Of a stretch of 6,527 nucleotides of DNA, positions 1 to 4,384 are shown piece by piece. A program made the position numbers and the translations under genes. This stretch comes from Xanthobacteraceae bacterium (lineage in GTDB: Bacteria; Pseudomonadota; Alphaproteobacteria; Rhizobiales; Xanthobacteraceae). The notes beneath the pieces were generated by a model that saw nothing but the letters and a program-made list of their open reading frames with translations, was not told the DNA's origin and ran no database searches. The stretch covers positions 1-6,527 of the forward strand of contig JASHYD010001323.1 in assembly GCA_030043175.1 (NCBI GenBank). The letters run 5' to 3'. The stretch's first letter is position 1. Each line of letters begins with the position of its first letter.

Positions 1-171
1 GACGACATCGACACCATTCGCTCGTAAAGCGTCTGTACGCTGGTCTTCGCGCAGAACCAGCGCGCGGACCGCCTGGTCCCGGCGGCGAAGTATGTCTACG
101 ATCGCACTCCCCACACCACCGATGCGTCCCGGCACACCTGTGACAAGAACACGAGTGTCGGAGGAATCCAT
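1..171 (-). CDS. NmrA-like NAD(P)-binding (atypical SDR) protein, N-terminal part only
   Basis: Only the first 57 codons are in the window; the gene continues past position 1. The protein opens MDSSDTRVLVTG and has a nucleotide-binding glycine-rich loop at residues 10-21 (VTGVPGRIGGVG) after a first beta strand. A helix (SAIVDILRRRD) and a second strand with Arg residues (VRALVLRED) follow, then the 'LRANGVDVV' stretch typical of NmrA/atypical short-chain dehydrogenases. Members bind NAD(P)(H) in the cytoplasm and act as redox sensors, epimerases or quinone reductases; the substrate cannot be told from this piece. The ATG at 171-169 is supported by AAGGAG eight bases upstream. It follows the zinc-finger remnant on the same strand with a gap of 144 bp, so they may once have been co-transcribed. 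Family assignment is fairly sure; specific function is unknown. Confidence 0.8.
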   Translation of the reverse strand, partial: MDSSDTRVLVTGVPGRIGGVGSAIVDILRRRDQAVRALVLREDQRTDALRANGVDVV

Positions 172-179
172 TGTTAGCG

Positions 180-185
180 CTCCTT
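180..185 (-). promoter_or_regulatory. Ribosome binding site of the NmrA-like gene
   Basis: On the minus strand the sequence AAGGAG lies eight bases before the ATG at 171. It is a strong Shine-Dalgarno match at good spacing, and it fixes the start of the partial NAD(P)-binding protein. Confidence 0.7.
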
Positions 186-315
186 CCGCTTGCTTGAGCG
201 GGTGTGCCGACCTGAAGATGAGACTCGCCTTCGGCACTCGCCCCAAAACCAATGTCAACGCAGGAGGCTTTGTTCCGTTCGCAGTAGCCGGCGCGGAAGC
301 TTAGTCTGGAGACTA

Positions 316-591
316 TCAGCGGGGTTTTGCGCGCAATGGCAGTTTTCCGTGCTTGGCATGGCGTGAGTAATACCGCGGAATCGGACCGAGCTGAGGGGTA
401 GCGCGGTCGGTTAGGTCCAGAAATAACTCGTCGATATAGCACCATCCCCATCGTTCTGGCGGATCGTAGCCCTCGATATCGGGTGAACCAAACGCCGTCA
501 GCCTTTGTCCAAAGGCTGGCGGCGCATCAATCTCATGATTGCCGGCAGTTTCCGGGAAACGGGATTCCGCGCAGCCTTCACAAGATTTCAC
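316..591 (-). pseudogene. Truncated UBP-type zinc-finger protein (remnant)
   Basis: This open stretch encodes 91 residues from a GTG codon; no good ribosome site is visible. Residues 38-75 (minus strand 480-367) carry the C-terminal signature of small bacterial UBP-type zinc-finger proteins: DIEGYDPPERWGWCYIDE, then LFLDLTDR and GPIPRYY. In intact members this segment follows a Cys/His core of the type CxxCGxxGCC...RHATxHFHxTGHP, which binds zinc and in eukaryotic relatives recognises the ubiquitin C-terminus. That core is absent here: residues 1-37 hold only CEGC and no His cluster. A neighbouring minus-strand frame at 646-605 reads TCGRVVVCRPGPLRQ, which weakly recalls the missing core, so a frameshifted remnant is possible. 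The gene is divergent to the FAD oxidoreductase starting at 655. As I recall, intact UBP-finger genes are often found near such reductases. I judge it non-functional as a zinc finger, though a short protein could still be made. Confidence 0.55.
493..524. repeat. Inverted repeat (14-bp stem, 4-nt loop)
   Basis: Bases 493-506 pair with 511-524 around the loop GTCC. The arms are CGCCGTCAGCCTTT and AAAGGCTGGCGGCG, with 13 Watson-Crick pairs and one G-T position. It lies inside the UBP-finger remnant, directly before the point (about 480) where resemblance to that family begins. It has no U-tract, so it is not a classical intrinsic terminator. It could be a recombination scar or a structured element. 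Confidence 0.6.
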
Positions 592-654
592 ACATTTTCC
601 GTTGGCGCAGCGGACCTGGGCGGCACACTACCACTCTGCCACAGGTCACACGCC

Positions 655-2343
655 ATGCCGAAAACCGAGCCCTCTATCATCGACACGCGCAGTCCTCAAA
701 TGTTTCCGAAACTGGAGACATCTGAGATTGATCGCGTGCGCCGCTTTGGCGAAGTCCGTCGCTTCAAGCAAGGAGAAGCTCTGGCGAAGGTCGGCATTGT
801 CGCGTCGGGTCTCATGGTGATTCTTGCGGGAAGCGTAGCGGTCGCGCGGCGGGATGTGTCCGGCGAGCGCGTGCCAATTACTATCTATGAACCCGGCTTG
901 TTTCTCGGCGAGTTGGCGCAACTGGCGGGCCGTCCAGCCTTTATCGATGCCGAGGCGCGCGAACCGGTCGAGGCCCTCGTGATTCCCCCTGAACGATTGC
1001 GGGCCTTATTGATCGCGGAAGCCGAACTTGGCGAACGCATCATGCGCGCTCTCATTCTGCGGCGCGTAGGGTTGGTTCAGTTGAAAGCAGGCGGTCCGGT
1101 CGTCGTCGGATTCGGAGACACCGCCGACGTACTGCGGCTGCAGGGTTTTCTCCGGCGCAACGGCCATCCTTTCCAGCAGCTCGATCCAGGCAGCGACGGT
1201 GAAGCCAAGACGCTGATCGACCGCTTCCATCTCGATGCCGGCGAGCTGCCGATCGTGCTTTGCCCCACCGGGCAGCTGCTCTGCAACCCGAGCGAGAACG
1301 ATCTCGCCCGATGCCTCGGGCTCGTCCAGCCGATAGATCCCGCGAGGCTTTACGACGTCATCATCGTGGGCGCCGGGCCGGCCGGGCTTGCCGCCGCCGT
1401 CTACGCAGGCTCCGAAGGACTTTCTGCGCTACTGCTCGACGGCCGGGCTTTCGGCGGCCAAGCCGGCGCGTCGTCACGCATTGAAAACTATCTCGGGTTC
1501 CCGACCGGCATCGGTGGCATGGCGTTGATGGCCCGTGCGCACAACCAGGCGCAAAAGTTCGGGGTTGAGATAGTTATCCCGGATGAAGTGATTGGCCTCG
1601 ATGCGGCCGGTGACGGCGATGACGGTCCATTTCTATTGCGGCTGGCTAACGACGAGCGCGCCCATAGCCGAACCATCGTCATTGCGTCGGGCGCTCGCTA
1701 CCGCAGACTCACCGTCGACGGTCTGGACGCCTTTGAGGGTACGAGCGTTCACTTCTGGGCGTCGCCGATCGAAGCAAAACTTTGTGCCGGTCAGGAGGTC
1801 GCCGTGGTCGATGGCGGCAATTCGGCTGGTCAGGCAGTGGTCTATCTCGCGGGTCAAGTAGCAAAGGTCTGGCTCTTGGTGCGCGGGAATTCCCTTGCGA
1901 GCGGCATGTCGCGTTATCTTGTCGATCGGATCCGAGGACTTTCAAACGTCGCGGCCCTCACGCAGGCGAACATCACCCGCGTTGAAGGGAACAACGGTGC
2001 GCTGAACGCCGTTTACTGGCGGCAACGGGGCGCCCCGGCGGAAGTTGGGCGGCCGTTGCGGCACCTGTTTCTGTTCATCGGTGCGGAGCCGAATACGAAT
2101 TGGCTTTCGGGGTCCGGGATCGAGCTGGATGACAAGGGGTTCGTGCTGACCGGCGCGGACCTCCGCACGGGCCGCCACCCGTTGGAGACCAATCGACGCC
2201 GGGTTTACGCGATTGGCGACGTTCGTGCCGGATCGGTGAAACGAGTCGCCGCCGCCGTCGGTGAAGGCGCCCAAGTGGTCGCCGGTCTGCATGTCGCTTT
2301 GGCCCGTATGACAGTAGAGCGAGAACGGGGTCGAACAGCCTAG
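655..2343 (+). CDS. Cyclic-nucleotide-binding-like domain fused to thioredoxin-reductase-type FAD oxidoreductase
   Basis: This is a complete 562-residue cytoplasmic flavoprotein. Residues about 18-140 form a CRP-like beta-roll (FKQGEALAKVG, GLFLGELAQLAGRPAFIDA). The Arg-Ser pair that holds cAMP phosphate is not evident, so its ligand is uncertain. Residues about 148-223 are a thioredoxin/glutaredoxin-like spacer (LPIVLCPTG...NPSENDLARCLGL). Residues about 232-550 are the reductase module: FAD Rossmann GAGPAG at 239-244, GGQA and SSRIENYLGFPTGI at 267-286, and the C-terminal FAD motif YAIGDVRAGSVKR at 518-530. The usual redox CxxC is replaced by WASP at 368-371, a loss I recall as common in this fused family. 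The NAD(P) motif reads DGGNSAG at 386-392, with Asp for the first Gly. The ATG at 655 is preferred over upstream TTG/ATG codons because the extra N-terminal residues match no domain; its ribosome site (AGG) is weak. It probably passes electrons to an unknown partner. Confidence 0.9.
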   Translation: MPKTEPSIIDTRSPQMFPKLETSEIDRVRRFGEVRRFKQGEALAKVGIVASGLMVILAGSVAVARRDVSGERVPITIYEPGLFLGELAQLAGRPAFIDAEAREPVEALVIPPERLRALLIAEAELGERIMRALILRRVGLVQLKAGGPVVVGFGDTADVLRLQGFLRRNGHPFQQLDPGSDGEAKTLIDRFHLDAGELPIVLCPTGQLLCNPSENDLARCLGLVQPIDPARLYDVIIVGAGPAGLAAAVYAGSEGLSALLLDGRAFGGQAGASSRIENYLGFPTGIGGMALMARAHNQAQKFGVEIVIPDEVIGLDAAGDGDDGPFLLRLANDERAHSRTIVIASGARYRRLTVDGLDAFEGTSVHFWASPIEAKLCAGQEVAVVDGGNSAGQAVVYLAGQVAKVWLLVRGNSLASGMSRYLVDRIRGLSNVAALTQANITRVEGNNGALNAVYWRQRGAPAEVGRPLRHLFLFIGAEPNTNWLSGSGIELDDKGFVLTGADLRTGRHPLETNRRRVYAIGDVRAGSVKRVAAAVGEGAQVVAGLHVALARMTVERERGRTA

Positions 2344-2373
2344 CAATCGCGTCAATGAGCAACAGCGCTTGAG

Positions 2374-2385
2374 TGCTCCGGAGCA
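2374..2385. repeat. 12-bp perfect palindrome downstream of the FAD oxidoreductase
   Basis: The sequence TGCTCCGGAGCA is fully self-complementary with no loop. It lies 31 bp after the oxidoreductase stop and 155 bp before the next gene. The gap 2344-2540 holds no gene I can support. The palindrome could be a regulator half-site pair, or chance in GC-rich DNA. No U-tract follows, so it is not a terminator. Confidence 0.35.
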
Positions 2386-2528
2386 GAATATGACCGAGTC
2401 GATGGCCGAGATGCCGGCGGGATCTCCTTCGCCATAGGTGGGCCGGGACGGTTTTAATATGGAGGGGAAGATGCGAATCGCGGCGCTCTGGGGATGGACC
2501 AGCGAACAGAAACACGTGGTTGCTTTTT

Positions 2529-2534
2529 GAGGAG
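2529..2534 (+). promoter_or_regulatory. Ribosome binding site of the exported hypothetical gene
   Basis: GAGGAG lies six bases before the ATG at 2541. It selects this ATG (MSDEAAITRR...) over the in-frame upstream start near 2520, which lies before the Shine-Dalgarno site. Confidence 0.7.
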
Positions 2535-2540
2535 AATATC

Positions 2541-3266
2541 ATGAGCGATGAAGCTGCCATAACGCGACGCAATACTTTGCTTGCCGCAACGACACTCGGT
2601 GCGGCAACCGCACTGCCCCCAATCGCCTCGGTTGCGCAGACGCAGCCAGCGGAGGGGGCTTCGGGCGCCTACAGTAATAGTGCGATCACAATGCAGCCGC
2701 CGGGAAAGACAGTCGCCGCGTCTGAGCAAGAACCGCTTGCCGCCAAAATCGCAAGGGCGATGTTATCCGGCCCGCACATGATCACCAAAGATGCGACAAT
2801 CGCGGAAATGGGTGCCGACGGCAAACTCATCATCCTGCGCCAGGGCACCAACGATTGGGTCTGCTTTCCCGGGGATGAGAACAAGATCGGGAATGTTCCC
2901 ATGTGCGCCGACCCGATGGGCTTGCAATGGATGATGGACGCCATGGCCGGGAAGTCTAAGCCCACGAATGCCGCGCCGGGGCTTATTTACATGCTTTGCG
3001 GTGCTACGCAGCACAGCAATACCGATCCGTTCGATAGAACAAGTCCAGCTATTCCGATCGGTCCTCATTGGATGATCACTTGGCCTTATGATGCCACGCG
3101 TTGCGGCCTGCCCAACACCGTGAGAGACGCGGGCGCGTGGGTGATGTTCGATGGCACTCCTTACGCCTATCTGCACATCTGCGGTACACCGTGGGTCGGA
3201 AACGAGTACGGACCCGGTCAGGTCGCAATCTGGACCATGCGATACGGCAAGCCATTAGAGCCTTGA
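2541..3266 (+). CDS. Conserved hypothetical exported protein with Tat-like signal peptide
   Basis: This 241-residue protein belongs to no family I can name. The N-terminus (MSDEAAITRRNTLLAATTLG) has twin arginines at residues 9-10, then a mild hydrophobic stretch rich in Ala and Leu, and a likely signal-peptidase site after SVA at 30-32. It resembles a Tat signal, though the motif lacks the usual Phe. The mature part starts with a low-complexity linker to about residue 60, followed by a compact, probably globular domain. Conserved-looking blocks are WVCFPGDENKIGNVPMCADP (107-126), GLIYMLCGA, IGPHWMITWPYD (173-184) and YAYLHICGTPW (208-218). There are five cysteines (108, 122, 153, 188, 214) and several histidines (158, 176, 212), which suggests disulfides or metal/cofactor binding in the periplasm. 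The start is fixed by GAGGAG. It lies 197 bp after the FAD oxidoreductase, so it need not be in the same operon. I recall similar uncharacterised proteins in Bradyrhizobium. Confidence 0.85.
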   Translation: MSDEAAITRRNTLLAATTLGAATALPPIASVAQTQPAEGASGAYSNSAITMQPPGKTVAASEQEPLAAKIARAMLSGPHMITKDATIAEMGADGKLIILRQGTNDWVCFPGDENKIGNVPMCADPMGLQWMMDAMAGKSKPTNAAPGLIYMLCGATQHSNTDPFDRTSPAIPIGPHWMITWPYDATRCGLPNTVRDAGAWVMFDGTPYAYLHICGTPWVGNEYGPGQVAIWTMRYGKPLEP

Positions 3267-3511
3267 TCTCAACAAAGCATCGCGCGACAGCGCACGTGCT
3301 GAATGCTGCGCCAGCGAGAATAGGAATCCCTTTGACTACGCGGCGGCGGGATGTCGAGTCTGGTCAGCGCCAGCACCAATCTCACGCTCGCTATCATCAC
3401 AATCGGTACGCACGACGTGGCCGCACTGACCGGCTACGGCGCCGGCTCGCGGCTGGAGTTCGTGCTGGTCTCACTTTCGCACGGCACCGGCGGGCCTGCC
3501 GGGATCCTCAT

Positions 3512-3531
3512 CGGCACCAACGTTGGTGCCG
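3512..3531. repeat. 20-bp perfect palindrome inside the MATE remnant
   Basis: The sequence CGGCACCAACGTTGGTGCCG is fully self-complementary. It encodes the conserved IGTNVGAG motif of MATE proteins, so coding constraint (Gly-Thr-Asn-Val-Gly-Ala-Gly with GC-rich codons) may explain much of it. Confidence 0.5.
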
Positions 3532-3963
3532 GCAATAGCGATCGCGCCGTTCGCGTCGCGTGGATCGGGGTTCTCATTGCCATGTTGACGGCCGAGACCG
3601 TGGGCCTGCTGGCCGCGGTCTGGCCAGCGGTCTGGCTTGGTGCCTTCAGTGACGACCCCGCGGTTCTGGTCACGGGGTCGGCCTATTTACGCACGGTCGG
3701 CCCGGTCTTCGGCTTCTTTGGCGTGGACTACGCGCTTTACTGCGCCGCACGAGGCTCTGGCCGGATGGGCTGGCCTGTCACCGGCGCGCTCGTCCGCGCC
3801 TCCTCGCGATCGCCGGTGGCGCATCGGCGCTTCGCTTCGACCTCAACGGAGTTTTTCTCGCCGCTGCCCTTGGATAGTGACTTTTGGCTGTCTGAGCCTG
3901 CCGGGCCTCGTCTTGCGGATCGGATACAACGGTCCAGGCGGCCAAGCCGGCAAACCACGAGCC

Positions 3964-3969
3964 AAGGAG
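3964..3969 (+). promoter_or_regulatory. Ribosome binding site of the cupin-like gene
   Basis: AAGGAG lies eight bases before the ATG at 3978, inside the last codons of the MATE remnant. It marks a real translation start at the ATGA overlap. Confidence 0.7.
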
Positions 3970-3977
3970 ATAAGACC

Positions 3978-4370
3978 ATGACCGCACAGCACCGAGTACC
4001 AGCACGTCGCCGTGTCGTGACCGGACACAAAGGCGCAAAGGCCGTTGTGCTGAGCGACACCGAGCTGGAAACCTGCGCGCTCGAGCCCATCCCGAAGTTC
4101 GAGCTCATCCATGTATGGGCCGCCCAAGGAAAACATGAAGCTGATCCGGGCGAGGTCGATGCGGTCCTGCCGCGATCTGCGCTGCCGCCGGTATCGTCCG
4201 ACGAGGAGATCGACCGACGCAGCATCAACAAAACTCAAGCGGGATACTCCCACGGCTACCCGCATTTCCGATGGAGCTGTTGGACTAAACGCACCACACC
4301 AAATTGTTCCAAGAGGCTCTATGACGAAATAACCACATCGGGATCGGTTGGCGGCTGTAACTTGAAGTGA
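3978..4370 (+). CDS. Cupin-domain-like protein, C-terminally altered or truncated
   Basis: This 130-residue ORF starts at an ATG overlapping the MATE stop (ATGA) and is preceded by AAGGAG at eight bases. Residues 1-70 (MTAQHRVPARRRVVTGHKGA, KAVVLSDTELE, FELIHVWA, LPRSALPP) resemble the N-terminal lead-in of small cytoplasmic cupin proteins, which begin RRVVTGHD..GKAVVLSD and continue with a beta-barrel carrying the metal-binding histidines. That barrel is not visible. From about residue 72 the sequence turns polar and irregular (SSDEEIDRRSINKTQAGYSHGY...), ends in SGSVGGCNLK, and lacks the G(X)5HXH and G(X)6P motifs. I did not find the barrel in the other two frames. The gene was probably co-translated with the MATE transporter and cut short by deletion. 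It is likely non-functional as a cupin, though expression is possible. The exact fold assignment rests on the first half only. Confidence 0.6.
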   Translation: MTAQHRVPARRRVVTGHKGAKAVVLSDTELETCALEPIPKFELIHVWAAQGKHEADPGEVDAVLPRSALPPVSSDEEIDRRSINKTQAGYSHGYPHFRWSCWTKRTTPNCSKRLYDEITTSGSVGGCNLK

Positions 4371-4384
4371 CAATGCGGGTACTC

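Larger units (their letters stand above)
3336..3981 (+). pseudogene. MATE family efflux transporter, C-terminal half with two frameshifts
   Basis: The translation from about 3336/3351 (SSLVSASTNLTLAI) matches the second half of a MATE cation/drug antiporter: TGYGAGSRLEFVLV, ILIGTNVGAGN, RVAWIGVLIA, SAYLRTVGPVFGFFGVDYAL and GRMGWPVTGALVR. MATE proteins are inner-membrane proteins with twelve helices and about 450 residues that use an ion gradient to export drugs. Here only the last six helices or so remain, and TGA stops the frame at 3333-3335. Two frameshifts follow. After LVR, a CG duplication near 3795-3799 moves the continuation LLAIAGGASALRFDLNG to another frame. Near 3873 a missing base moves the end (IVTFGCLSLPGLVLRI) to a third frame, stopping at 3979-3981. 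The remnant is therefore non-functional. It sits 69 bp after the exported protein and overlaps the following cupin-like start as ATGA. Confidence 0.8.

Noticed and set aside
230..258. Minus-strand TTGACA (258-253) as the -35 box of a promoter for the NmrA-like gene
   Set aside because: The -35 hexamer is perfect, but at 17-18 bp spacing the -10 position reads GCCGAA/CCGAAG, far from TATAAT.
92..304. Plus-strand ORF of 70 codons
   Set aside because: It overlaps the NmrA-like gene antisense, and its composition (Pro/Arg/Ala rich, no motif) is typical of a shadow frame in GC-rich DNA.
505..654. Longer N-terminus for the FAD oxidoreductase from a TTG at 505
   Set aside because: The extra 50 residues match no domain, have no ribosome site and are antisense to the UBP remnant. 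The ATG at 655 gives a family-like start.
2455..2460. TAATAT as a -10 box for the exported hypothetical protein
   Set aside because: No acceptable -35 hexamer lies 16-18 bp upstream, and the match could be chance.
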